A DNA stretch of 64,000 nucleotides from Tilletia caries (Eukaryota; Basidiomycota; Exobasidiomycetes; Tilletiales; Tilletiaceae). This document shows, piece after piece, positions 43,716 through 54,511 of this stretch (position 1 is the stretch's first letter; each line of letters begins with the position of its first letter). Made by a program: the position numbers and the translations under genes. The DNA lies in the NCBI GenBank assembly GCA_032718865.1, contig JALUTQ010000001.1, positions 1,550,001-1,614,000 on the forward strand, in the 5' to 3' direction. The notes beneath the pieces were generated by a model. That model saw only the letters and a list, made by a program, of their open reading frames with translations. It did not search any database and had not been told where the DNA came from.

Positions 43716-45200
43716 ATGTCAAGTCAGTCCAGCGGCAGCCAGAATCGGACCCAGAATCCCTTCGGACTCACCGGCGAGACTATGTCGATGGCATCGTTGG
43801 CCCACGAGATGGCTAACATGCGCAAGGACCAACAGCGGCTGATGGAGCAAATGCGGACCGTCGTCAGCGACCAGACCGTTAACACAGCGAGCTCATCGTC
43901 AACCGCACCTACCCATATTGCCTTCGGACCCCGGGACGGTCCTCGGGCTCCTCCTCGTGCACGTAAGCATCAGCTCGCCCGCATCCGTCGGAACTGGCGT
44001 CGACTGCTGCAGGACAAGATGGGTGATGCGCGCAAGAAGCCTTACGAGTACGACTGGCCCTCCTCCTTGTCCAGTTGGCCCGTTCGTATCGTCCGTGGTC
44101 GCCCTGGCGCTCCGGACCGTCGAGTCAGGTTACTTCGCCTCAATTACCATCGGTCCTACATGCACGAAGACAATCAGAGTCAGCTTCGCCCTCTGTTCGA
44201 TCATATGCTCACTTACCGCAACCAGAATGGAGTCCCTGCGGCCATGACCCTCGAGGAGTTGATTGGGCTCATGTCCAACACCTATACCTACCTGCGTCGG
44301 CAATACCATCTGCGCTCCTCTTCGGCCGGTCGACAACGAGTTGCGCGGGAGAAGGCCAGGAGTCAGCTTCACGCTCGCAAGCGAGCGAAGAGAACGGGAC
44401 GTTCTTCCACCGGCGGCTTCACGGAGTACGCGCGGTTTGCCGACGGGACGGAGCTCTGGCGCATACTCGGCAACCGCGTTGAGATCAACAATCGGCGATT
44501 CGAAATGCGTGCCGATATCGAGTTCGGCTTCCAGACGTTGGTGCATTCTCCCGAGATCACCGAGTCCGAGCCGACCATTGACGGGTTGTTCCGGACCGTC
44601 ACACGCCCTCTCTCCCTTCCATGGAGGTCCCGACGGCTGGAGAACATGCTCCATGGGTTTGACACCCATGTTTCAAGGGTCCGTCCCTACCAGGCCCGTC
44701 CGAGCCTGGCCTTCTTCCGGTTGTCCAGCACGTTCACGTTGCCGTCCTCGGTGCGGCGCTGGATGGTGTCGTCGGACTGGGCAGAGGAGTACCCCGAAAC
44801 CTGTGTCAATGTGTCCCGCAACGCCGGCCCATTCGGCGTCGAGAACCAGCGTCGGGAGGGATTTGCTGTCGCCGATTCGGCGTCGGAGTGGGGTAGTCCC
44901 ATCCCCCTCGACGAGCGCGCAGCGGGATTTGGCGACGGCGAAGGCGAGGATGATGGGACCGACTACTTTTCCCTACGAGGCCGACGCCGTGCGCCTCAGT
45001 CTTCTGGTGGAGATCAACCAGGTGAGGTCGAGGAAGGTGGTGGCGGGGCCCAGTACGGTGATGTGTTCGATGACGAGTACGGTGATGGTGGCGACGTGTA
45101 CGGTGGCGAGTTCGTCGATGATGTTGAGGATGACTTTGAGACTGGTGTTGAGGAGGACGATGACGATGATGACGACGATGACGATGATGACGACGAGTGA
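43716..45200 (+). CDS. CACTA accessory protein with acidic tail
   Basis: An intronless 494-residue frame directly inside the left end of the CACTA element, transcribed towards the transposase gene. The N-terminus has a short helical segment (MASLAHEMANMRKDQQRLMEQM). The centre is strongly basic (HARKRAKRTGR), and the C-terminus is a nearly pure Asp/Glu run of 18 residues. I recognise no domain. Basic middle and acidic tail suggest nucleic-acid or chromatin contact; that is inference. Position suggests the second gene of the element, in the place where other CACTA families have TnpA-like DNA-binding proteins. Confidence 0.7.
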   Translation: MSSQSSGSQNRTQNPFGLTGETMSMASLAHEMANMRKDQQRLMEQMRTVVSDQTVNTASSSSTAPTHIAFGPRDGPRAPPRARKHQLARIRRNWRRLLQDKMGDARKKPYEYDWPSSLSSWPVRIVRGRPGAPDRRVRLLRLNYHRSYMHEDNQSQLRPLFDHMLTYRNQNGVPAAMTLEELIGLMSNTYTYLRRQYHLRSSSAGRQRVAREKARSQLHARKRAKRTGRSSTGGFTEYARFADGTELWRILGNRVEINNRRFEMRADIEFGFQTLVHSPEITESEPTIDGLFRTVTRPLSLPWRSRRLENMLHGFDTHVSRVRPYQARPSLAFFRLSSTFTLPSSVRRWMVSSDWAEEYPETCVNVSRNAGPFGVENQRREGFAVADSASEWGSPIPLDERAAGFGDGEGEDDGTDYFSLRGRRRAPQSSGGDQPGEVEEGGGGAQYGDVFDDEYGDGGDVYGGEFVDDVEDDFETGVEEDDDDDDDDDDDDDE

Positions 45201-45383
45201 GTCTAAGCTCGTAGCGGGGGTGGAGGGGGGGTTGGCTGTGTCGTTTCATTGTCTGTGCTGTTGAGCGATCTATGAATGCAAAGTCTGTGCTGTCAGTGTT
45301 GATCAGGATGTATGCCATTGTAGACTCCCGACTCACCATCAACCATGTGCTTGGTCGTCCTTAGGGTGGGCTGTGAGAGAAAG

Positions 45384-48300
45384 TTACGTTGGAACAGCCA
45401 CTAGGGTTCCTTCTTCGGCCCATGCGATCGAGGCGGTGTCGACTGAAAGTGCTGCACAAACAATGTCCTCGATACTTACCACGAGTGTCTGGTGCTTGAG
45501 GCTCGTTGCGAACAGATAACCTAGATCTTTCCACATGCTGTGTAGGAATAGACCATGCGTAGGCCAAGAAACGGAATCGAGGGCTTGGACCTCCGCGTAG
45601 TGTTGGGTTATCATTCTGCCTGCAGATTTCTCGAAAAAGGTGTGGCTAAATCCGTACTGGAACCGAGCGGCCTGACGACGGGGCCCAACTTGCACAATGC
45701 AAAACGATGGGTCGGACGTTGAGGAAGACGATGTCGACTTTGGGGCCAGAGTTGAGTTCTTGATGGTAACGCGGTCTCGTCGTACTGCCGCGTCGCTGAC
45801 GATAGTCTCGCGTGTGTTGGGGATGCTCGAGGTCAGAGGGACGAGAGGGTCGTTCCCCGCCGGTCGCCTCTTGTTGGCGATGGCACAAACGGCTTCTAGT
45901 TGTGTGGATGTGAGCGTGAAGGGCTTGTCTGATCTCCTTGTATCTGTAAAGAGAAAGTCGTCGTCAGCCATCCCTTTCCCCCCTTGTTGGCGATGCCCGT
46001 CGATGATGTTCTTGAGGGTCATAGCGAGCGGGATTGGGGGTAGACTGTTGACCACTGTTGAGACTCTGTGGCGATCGTCGGTGCGGCTCAGTAAGGAGAA
46101 CTCGATCTGTCCGTTTCGATGCCGAATGGTTTTGACCTGATGGAGAAGTGACATAGATGTCAGCGCGTCCCTCCTTGGACTCTTTCATATCGGGCTCACT
46201 TGTTTCATTAGGCCATATAGGCGCTCGGACGGATAAGCCCAGTATCCTCGAGGGGTCCCGTGAAGACGAATCTGGTCGGTAATGTGTAGTACGACGTGAT
46301 AGTTGTACGTTAGCCATTTGGGGTGGAGGTCTGATCTTGACGAAGTCTGATAGATGCGCGTCCAGGTTGATGAGTTGTGCCTCAACCAGAATGTAAGCAT
46401 GCGCAAGTCGTGCTGCGTGAGCTAGGTGAAGACTTGCCTCGACTAGTCGAGTTAGCGATACGGGCGTGCTGAAGGTCTTTGCAGTCTTGCGCTTTGAGGT
46501 GACCCTCTTCCGCTTGCCGATACGTGATGACGGGCCCGCCTCCTCCTCCTTCTCCCCGTCTGTAGTCTCGGACGTCATCGAACTACCGTCGTCGCTGGGG
46601 GTCACATTGCGGCGACTCTTCCGGCGTACGGGCTTCTTAGCCTTCGATTTGTCGCGGCTGGTGAGAGTGCGTTTGCTTGAGGCGAAGGTCTTCTCGGTTT
46701 CAGAGAGCGAAGACCATGAGAAGGCTAGTAGGATGGGAAGAAGGTATCTTGATAATATGGACCAACCATGGGCTGTCGGGGAGCCCCCACCCGTATCGCC
46801 TAGTGTCACCGAAATTTTGGTCATCCCCGCTGGATAGGTGGTCGCTGTCAACAGATGCTGACATTGTTTGAGGTCTGCACCTTTTAGAAGTCCTCCAGCC
46901 GTCAAGGTCTCGGTCCAAAAGTGCTTGCATAATCCTAAATCGAGAGCGTGCATCACGTCAACCGGTGCCATAGTGAGGCTCGACCAGCCGTCCAGTTTGT
47001 ATAACGCGCAAGGTGCTGCTGCTGCTGCTCGACGGAGGAGTAACACGTCGACTGCAGAGGGGGGGTGTAGAGTGTCCCGCAGCGCCGCTAGGCAGTCTCT
47101 TCGATGATCTCCTACTGTCCGGGGAGTGAAAGGCCGACCTTGCAGATGATTGTGTACCCACGTGTTTCCGTCGGCGTCGCACCAGGGGCAGAACTGGTCC
47201 TTCGACGAATAATGTGGAAAGCCTGCCACAGTGGTTCGCGCCTCTGTGTCTGCTATTAAGCATCGTATGCGGGCCCGGACATGCCGTTTGCGGCCGCTCC
47301 AATCGACGACGTCCAGACCCTGCGATGACAGGCGGTGTACCTCGGCGATGATGATTTGCATGACGGACTGCAGGGCTTCGAGTTTCGGCTTCTTTGGTCC
47401 TGGCAGGATACAGCATACGTGCGTCGAATCGGCGGAGTTGCGATGCTGCCGGGGGAGGTTGTCGATCCGCAGCGATATCACGCAGCAGCTGTACGGTGCA
47501 GTGCCGTTCCGACTGAAAGGCTGCACTGAGTCCACCATGAGAGTCAGGGACAAGTGGAAGACCGACCGATCCTGGAGGAGAGCGTCGTTCTGCCAGCCGG
47601 CCCCGTCGTAGATATCCTCGAAGACGCCCTCTTGACGAACTCTTGTGCGCCATTGGTCGCATAGCTCGAAGAACTCCTCCCGTCGAGCGAGTTCCGTCAA
47701 CCAAGAAGAGAGAGGCTCATAATGGAGAGAGAGTCTCGGCCGCTTCTTCGATGTCTCTGTCCGATGGCTGTTGCCAACATGCTGTACATCTTCGTCCTCG
47801 TCCTCGTCGGAAGCGTCGTTGCCTTGCAGCAAAGGCTCTTGACACCGGGAACACTGCGCTGGTGTTTCGCCATCGAAGAGATGTGGAGTCCAACACGCGC
47901 TGTCTGGGCAGAGAGCGTACAGTACCGAGACCGAGCCCTGCCAGAGACTGTGACGAACCCAACGGAGACGGACCGACATGTGAGTTTCGTGTGGAAGGCG
48001 GGTATCCAGTCGCCACGGCTAGAGGTCTGCGCGACAATCGCTTCCGCGAAAGTGAGAAGCAGCGCGCATACTTGCTCCGACAGACCGAATGTTGCGTTGA
48101 GCCATACTAGGAGCAGCTCGAAGAGCCAAAGCCCTTCAGGTCGAGACGCCGGTCCCGACTCGTCGATTGCCACCCAGCCCTTCCGGAACTGGAGTAAGGT
48201 GGGAACCCACCCTTCGTCGACCTCCAGCACTGCCGCCAGATCCTGTTCTGTTGTCTGGTCCAACGTCCCGGTCAACCGCGCGTCTTGTGTATCAACCCAA

Positions 48301-48624
48301 TCGAACTGAGATGCCGCCCAATGACACAGACGTTAGAACGAGTTCAGAACGAGGTTCGCCGAGTTCGCATGGAGATTCTGCTGCACTCACGTCAACGCCG
48401 GAATCGTCGAAAAGAAAAGGATGGTTCTCCTCGTCAGCTCGAGACTCTTCGTCAGCTCGAGACAGACTTGGATCCCCTAGGACGTGAGAGGATTGGCTGA
48501 CATCCACGAACGGATCTAGGTCGTCCAGTTCGTGTTGATCTCGGGTAACCCGAGCCACCATCTGTCCCGAAGGACCACACCGTGTTGTACAGAGGCAGAG
48601 AACGAGGCGATTCGTCCTGGCCAT
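45384..48624 (-). pseudogene. Tnp2-family CACTA transposase, frame-broken
   Basis: The N-terminus (48624) has MARTNRLVLCLCTTRC...TRDQHE, as seen in basidiomycete Tnp2 proteins. Then LLVWLNATFGLSEQVC, a zinc-ribbon-like ALCPDSACWTPHLF...CSRC, the catalytic region with LMVDSVQPFSRNGTAPYS, RCLIADTEARTTVAGF, FCPWCDADG and the VMHALDLGLCKHFW signature, and the C-terminal LHPKWLTYNYHVVLHITDQI ... WAYPSERLYGLMKQ. The last exon runs to 45384. The frame changes near 47975 and again near 46335 without good splice signals, so this copy has at least two frameshifts. An intron (GTGAGC...CATCAG) near 46200-46147 looks genuine. Tnp2 proteins cut CACTA ends and make 3-bp duplications, in line with the flanking CGT. 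Confidence 0.85.
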
Positions 48625-49077
48625 GTCGAGGGTTCCACCCTCTCCGGCAGCGCTGGCGGGGTCTTTGTGAATGCGTGTGGCGACTGGGGTGTTAGGAGAT
48701 CGATCAGGAGCTGGCCGATAGAAGGTGGCGGTGGTCGATAAGTAGTAGGTGTGCTGTGGCGACCGTGCGAGTCAGTGGTGAGAGTGGCGAAGGAGATAGA
48801 TAGATGATGATGGCGGTGATGGCGACGGGGTCGACGTCAAAGGGGTCGTTGTAGGGGCTCGAGCGGGGTGGCACCCGAATCTTCCTTTCTCTCGGCCGTA
48901 AGCGTGCCGTACAGCATAAAAAAGACTTAGAGAAATTTCAAGGAGGCAGACAACGAGAGACATTCGGATAACATGCGGACAACAACGGATGCATTGATGG
49001 AAAGATCGGTCGTTAAGGAGTAAGAAGAGTGAGGGCAGGGTTAGGAGTGAAGTGAGGTTAAGCGGCATCAAGACCGT
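48625..49077. other. upstream region of the transposase
   Basis: No coding motif. It should hold the transposase promoter and, at its right edge, the original last codons and 3' region of the histone gene, now separated from it by the MITE. Confidence 0.4.
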
Positions 49078-49085
49078 TCTCCGCG

Positions 49086-49827
49086 TAAGGAAAGGCGTCA
49101 CCTCCGCGCCCTCGGCGGAGTTCCGCGTCCTCCGCGCCTCCGTACCGCAAAACTCCGCCGATTTTCCTCCGCCGGAGGACGTCCTCCGTACCGCGGAGGC
49201 TGACAGCGGAGGGGCGGACGGAGAAGTACCGCCAACGACTTGAACGCGGACGGAGGGCGGAGGGATTTGAGGTTCCCGGACTTGAGCGCGGACGGAGGTG
49301 TCGACAGCCCCAACTTCGGCGGAGTTCCGGCGGAACTCCGCGCCTCTGCGCTTACTCCGCTCTGAGACTGAAAACCCAGGGGTTACACAGGGTCTCTCCT
49401 ATTGAAGGGGTCTCAGAAGACCGAGTCTCGGGTTTCATATCACGTGATCTCTAGTCACACCGGAGTCTCAAGACTTGAGACCCCTTTTCAAATGATTTTT
49501 TTCGCCGAGTTAAGCAAGTAACTCCAAAGTCTGAGACCAAGACTTGGGTCAGCAAGTTGGGATCGCGGAGGCGCGGAACTCCGCCGGAACTTCGCCGGAG
49601 GAAGGCGGACGGAGGTTCCCTCCTTGGAAAACTCCGCCTACCCACCGCGGACGGAGGAGGCGGCCTCGGTGAGGACCACCCTGCTACGGCGGACGGAATG
49701 ATACCGGCCTTGCCGACACCACTGCCTTGGGCGGACGGAATGATCCGCCCAAAAATGAGCGCGGAGCTTTGGCGGAGGTAGGCGGGCGGAGGCGCGGAGG
49801 CGCGGAGTTCCTCCGCGCCTTTCCTTA
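49086..49827. mobile_element. hAT-like MITE inserted in the histone gene
   Basis: Ends TAAGGAAAGGCG and its inverted copy CGCCTTTCCTTA, with a perfect 8-bp duplication TCTCCGCG (49078-49085 and 49828-49835). Both arms are packed with GCGGAGTTCCGCG-type repeats that can fold back on each other. No transposase. The insertion point lies within the last five codons of the histone H3 frame. Confidence 0.92.
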
Positions 49828-50397
49828 TCTCCGCGGAGCCGACGGGCAAGTTGCATGTCCTTGGGTCGAATGGTGACACGACCAGCGTGGATGGCCGCCA
49901 GATTGCTTCAGGATGGGAATGAGAGGGAAGTCAGTTTACAGCCAGTCTCGCAGCTGTAAAGAAAGTAGGTCGACATACTCACGTGTCTGCGAGGATGGAA
50001 ACCAGATAAGCCTCGGAGGCCTCCTGCAGGGCAGCGAGAGCCCCAGTCTGGAAGCGCAGATCCGTCCTGATGACATCCTGAGCGATCTCACGTACGAGGC
50101 GCTGGAAGGGTAACTTGCGGAGGCATAACTCAGTCGACTTCTGATACTTGCGGATCTCGCGCAGGGCGACCGTCCCGGGCTTGTATCGATGCGGCTTCTT
50201 GACTGGGAAAGGGAGGGCGGGACAAGGAGCAGAAGACATGTGAGTAAGCACCGCGGAACCAAGCTAGGAAGAGGAACGGAAAACAGATGCTCACCACCAC
50301 CAGCGGCACGAGCGAGCTTCTCGGCCTTCTTGGCGAGCTGCGCGCGAGGAGCCTTGCCTCCAGTCGACTGTCTGGCAGTTTGCTTGGTGCGGGCCAT
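49638..50397 (-). CDS. divergent histone H3 variant, C-terminus altered by a MITE
   Basis: Three exons (50397-50295, 50202-49983, 49905-49638) with 92- and 77-bp introns give 196 residues. The first ~134 are a complete histone H3: [14 protein letters not shown], then [38 protein letters not shown] and [16 protein letters not shown]. Compared with canonical H3: Lys9 is Gln (CAG); Lys18 is Ala; the ARKS around Lys27 is replaced by AEKLARA with one residue lost; QDFKTD becomes QDVIRTD (one residue more, Lys79 position Arg); Cys110 is Ala; Lys115 is Gly. K4, K14, K36 and K56 are kept. After RRLRG the frame enters the MITE at 49827 and adds about 60 unrelated Arg-rich residues. On the far side of the MITE the duplicated target reads on as RGERS and a stop, so the parental protein ended like normal H3. 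Centromeric CENP-A is less likely because the tail is H3-like. The gene lies inside the CACTA element. Confidence 0.88.
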
Positions 50398-50890
50398 AGT
50401 AGAAAGAAGGGACGGAAGGTAGGCAAGAAGGAAGGAGGAGGATAGAGAGTGAGGAAGGGTTGTGAGGAGAGAGAGAAAGGGGGATCCAGAGTGGGTCAGA
50501 GTCGCTGTCTTTACACCTTTGATCTCCATCACGATCCATGGGAGGAGGATCCCGGACCTACTGAAAAACAAGAGTATTCATCAGTATTCCTGGTTGTACC
50601 CGAGTAATCAAGAGTCAGAATAAGAGTTTTTATGAGTAAACTCGAGTACAACTCTGTAACCGCAGCACGGCGGCTCCAGCATTCCCCATTCCCTACGTAC
50701 CCTGCACCGCACGGCTCGTGAAACATCCGCGCACCATCACCGCCGCGGCCCGGTGTCGTAGGCGCCGGTGGAGGGGGGCGGAGCCGCACGAGAGTAGTCT
50801 GAAGCTGAGGGAGCAGACAGACGTACACAGACGGTGGTAAGAATGCTGTATAGTCGAGAGGTATAGAAGAGGATTGGGGAAGCCACTCAC
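50398..50890. other. upstream region of the H3 variant
   Basis: Presumed H3 promoter and leader. It has an AT-rich stretch at 50560-50650. No gene motif recognised. Confidence 0.35.
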
Positions 50891-50899
50891 TGCACGTAC

Positions 50900-51480
50900 G
50901 GATATCGAGGACACATACATGCGCAGACCAACACGACGTCCCACACAGTATGACAGGGGCGGATGTCGCCCTCGAGAGCGACCTGCTCCGTCAACGCGTC
51001 TCGGGCGGCGGCGAGATGGAGCGCATGTAGGGGATACCGTCGCCGACCTCGATATCGTGCGCGATGTGCTTGTGCTTGGGGTTGGAGCCGTCCCCCGCGT
51101 CGGTCATGCACCGCTCGTAGAGGTGGAACTGAGAGGGAAGAGGAGAAGAGGAGAGTGAGCGCGTGGAAGGTGGCCAGTGACTTGTGACACAGAGGAGCGG
51201 GGGGGGGGGGAGAGAAAGAAACTCACAGGCTTGAGCACATCCTCGATGGAGCCGTAGTAACCCTCTCATGACGGCGCATACTCGTCGCCCCAATCGCAAT
51301 GAAACCTCGCCGAACTGTTAGACGAGACTCTTGAAGGTGCCTTGACGGACGAAAGTAACCTGGTTCTCGAGTCCTGCCTGGGCGGCGACCCCCCGGTACC
51401 GGTTGCTGTTGTCTCCGACGATCTCGACATTGCCTTGAGGATACCGCGGGCGGGGAAAGGAATGTTTGCGCTGGCTGAGG
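50900..51480 (-). pseudogene. sterol C-24 methyltransferase (erg6) fragment
   Basis: Scattered frames on the minus strand spell segments of Erg6 in the right order: VGDNSNRY...AAQAGLENQVTFV (51440-51350), then a stop and QFGEVS, YGSIEDVLKP near 51250, an intron-like gap, then HLYERCMTDAGDGSNPKHKH and AHDIEVGDGIPYMRS (51130-51020), and ALTEQ...LEGDIRPCHTVWDVV (51000-50930). Functional Erg6 has a further ~25 residues between ALTE and LEGDIR; they are missing. In-frame stops and frame changes show that it is not functional. It is most simply a host gene piece captured by the CACTA element. Confidence 0.78.
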
Positions 51481-51792
51481 AGCCGCCAGGGGAGCAAGGA
51501 TCAGAACAAGATCAACGCCGCGCCGCACTGTGCAGTCCCAGACGTGATGAGCAGGACGAAGCCGCACCTCGGCTCGCTGGAGTAACCAAAGGGAAGGCAG
51601 ACGATGCGTGTGCGAGACGCAGACATTGGTGAGAAATGTCCGCGTCAAGACCGGCCTGTACGTTGTATGCGTGATGACGAGCAGCCAGGCCGAACGGATG
51701 CAACCGCCATAATAACCACCACCTCTTCCAACAACCCACCACCACCATCTTAACCACCATCCACCGTCTACGACCACGGCGTACTCCCAATC

Positions 51793-52795
51793 ATGGATCA
51801 GTTCAACGACTGGCAACACCATCCTGCGATTACCTACGACCCGAATGGCTTCATAGCCAATCTCGATCCCGCATACATCTCAGCCGCTGAGCAGGTACCA
51901 ACCAACACCACGAATCCGACTCCCAACCTTCCGACGTCTTCACAGCGCTGTCTCCAGCTACTCCCGGAGGACATCCGAGAAGCCTACAAGATCGCTTACG
52001 AAGCTGTCAAGCGCAGCATAGGACAGCATCAGCGACCTGACTGGGACTTGATCTGGGTGAGTCTAGACTGGTGAGTGAGGTATGACTCGCAAGACCATCT
52101 CCGACCGGCAGCTGATCACATAACACTCTTGTCCTCATCCTCTGCTGCGGACGACGAGACAGCTGGAAGCGGTCCTGAGCCCACCTGAGCTCGTCAAGGA
52201 CGCACTGAAGGCTCATTTCGACCAACTCTTCAGAAGCCCCGCCAACTCAACTCCCTCGACTACGCCATCGACCTTCAATGCCCAGGGCCCGGTCCCAACA
52301 TCAGCGTCCTCTCCTACTGGCCATTCCGACACCCACCCAACATCCAGTCACACGGCTTCAACACAACCCTCTACCACCCCCCTCGGCCCGTCAAAGATAG
52401 CCAACGACCAGCCCGAGCAGACCCAGCCGAGCTCAACGGTTTCCATGTCTAAGGCGGCTCTTCAAGCAATTTCTTCGAAGGGAACATGGAAGGGCTGGCA
52501 TTACTGCGGGGTGGTTAGGTGGGTACAAGGGACATGTGACGCCGAGCCCCTATCGGACAACGAGATCTTGCAGCATAGCCGAAAGGTGGACAAGAAATTG
52601 CGCGGATCAAGAGAAAACGGCACAGCGAAGGGCAAGAAGGAACGAAAGCAGACGACGCGCGCGGAGGATTACCCGGACATCCGAGAACGATGGCGGTGCG
52701 CGACGTGCGGGATTATCCGACACGAGAGGGTAGCGACTACTTCCAATCTCCGCAAGCATCTGCGGAGCTGTGGGACAACGACTGGCCCCAAATAA
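51793..52795 (+). CDS. BED-like zinc-finger protein
   Basis: Two exons (51793-52056 and 52163-52795) give 298 residues; the 106-bp intron is GTGAGT...ACAG and keeps the frame. The N-terminus is acidic and helical (LPEDIREAYKIAYEAVK). A Ser/Thr/Pro-rich linker follows. Near the C-terminus is WRCATCGIIRHERVATTSNL followed by RKHLRSC, a CX2C...HX3-5C pattern like a BED finger, preceded by a Lys/Arg-rich segment. BED fingers usually bind DNA and occur in transposases; this protein has no transposase domain. It may be a DNA-binding helper of the CACTA element or captured host sequence. Confidence 0.65.
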
Positions 52796-53130
52796 AGATG
52801 TCACCACCATAACCATGAGAATCGCCAACACCCCTCTCATCACCCTCAGCCCTCGCCATCGACCCCCTCACCACTATCACCACCATCGGACCTCTCATCG
52901 CCCAGATCATCTGACCTCTCACCCTCACCGTTGGATCTCACCTACACCCTTCAACCCTCACCCTCTCACCATTTCACCTCTACCCCTCGTCCGACAACCC
53001 TCGTCGGACCTCTCATCGATCCGGTCAGACCTTTCATCGCCCTAATCGGATCTCCTCATCGAACCTCTCCCGACCCCCATCGTCTCGTCGTCCTCACCCT
53101 CATCCTACCCTCCAACACGCTCTAAAAACT
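52796..53130. repeat. degenerate GACCTCTCATCG repeat
   Basis: Pyrimidine-rich DNA with imperfect copies of CGGACCTCTCATCG. A shorter block of the same type lies at 54245-54325, on the other side of the fusion gene. Confidence 0.6.
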
Positions 53131-53145
53131 TGCCCGTAGCACCTC

Positions 53146-54326
53146 CTTCACCACCGGCTTACACTTCAGTCTCGGCCTTGCCCTCAGCGGAATGCTCGTG
53201 AGTCTTTCCCCTTGTTTTGGACTCCTGTCTACGCTTTCCATCTCATGACCCCTGCTCTGTTACGTATGCGACTCTCAATCTGCTCAGCGACCCTCCCAAG
53301 TGACGACCCTCCCAAGTGACAGGACTCCTCAATCTCCGCCCATCCCACTTCGCGAATGGAACATGGGACCCCTCCCTCGCCGCCCTCGCCGTCGCAGGCA
53401 TCATCCCCGCCAGCCTGACCTACTTCACCTATATCCTCCCCAAAATTGCCACCCAGCGCTCCGCTCCTGCTGTCGCTGAGCGGAACGGTAACGGTAACAT
53501 CACCTATGGCTCGACATCCGATTCTACGCCGCCGAAGCATAGCGCTGCCTCTTCCGCTTCAGCACCCTTGCTCAGCGCCGCTGCCCCGCTCTGGCGTGTG
53601 CCCGTCTCGGAATGGTCCAGCATTGGTCCAGCTTTGCCGCCACTCGCATCGATGCGCGACTCATCGAAGGAACCGCTCTCTTTGGTGTCGGCTGGGGTCT
53701 TTCTGGATTGGTACGTTCTCACACCACTCCTTTTCTGCCGAGAAAGTCTACGAGAAAGGTGTCTAAGATGGAAGCTCATGCCTCTTTTGTTTCTCCTCCT
53801 CTGCCCACAGCGTCCAGGCCCGGTCCTTGTCTCTTTGGGCGCCAACATCGCAGCTTACCTCCTCCTCCAGTCCGCGGGCAACGCCGCGCCCACCACCGAC
53901 GACATCACCAAGGTCCTCGCCGCCGCCGACATCGAGCCCGACACCGAGCGTCTCAACAAGCTCCTCTCCAAGCTCCAGGGCAAGGACATCTGCGAGATCA
54001 TCGCCGAGGATGAGCAGAAGCTCGCATCCGTCCCCTCCGGTGGCGGAGATGGTGGCGCTGCCGCACCTGCTGCAGCTGCTGGCGGTGCCGCTCCCGCGGA
54101 GGCCAAGAAGGAGGAGGCTAAGGAGGAGCAGAAGGAGGAGTCCGACGACGACGTGGGCTTCGGTCTCTCGTCTCGCCAGCTCCGTCCTTGTCGTGGTCGG
54201 GTCACTTCACTTCTGGCGCAAGCGCTCAGCCGGGCACGGCAGTCTCCTCCAGACCTCTCCTCTCCTGACCTTCGTCATCATACGGACCTCTCGTCGCTCT
54301 CGGACCTCTTCTCAGTTCTCTCTTAA
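53146..54326 (+). pseudogene. fusion of YeeE/YedE-type transporter and ribosomal P2 pieces
   Basis: The first part resembles the fungal YeeE/YedE (DUF6691) sulfur-transport family: HFSLGLALSGML, intron, [19 protein letters not shown], then [19 protein letters not shown], intron (53711-53810), [11 protein letters not shown]. Straight after GAN the frame continues with [19 protein letters not shown], the start of acidic ribosomal protein P2, and runs through its hinge ([12 protein letters not shown]) to [11 protein letters not shown]. The last P2 residues are replaced by an unrelated 50-residue tail. A tandem 11-bp duplication of TGGTCCAGCAT near 53617-53638 breaks the frame before the second transporter block. 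The two halves are from unrelated host genes, which suggests capture by the CACTA element. A short product from an internal start is possible. Confidence 0.75.
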
Positions 54327-54511
54327 TCTCTGAACGTCTGCCTCGGGAATGCAACTACCACTACCATCACACACCGTCTCATCAGACACACTCTCAGACA
54401 CAGACAGAACGGAAGTGGATGTAGAGATTGAGAGATAGCCAGGCCGACTGAATAGAATATGATGGATTGAAAGCGAAGAAAAGAGAAGACGAGAGAATAC
54501 GACCGGCGTTG

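Noticed and set aside
49638..50397. H3 variant considered as CENP-A/Cse4
   Set aside because: The N-terminal tail follows canonical H3 almost residue by residue; only one extra residue in loop 1 recalls CENP-A.
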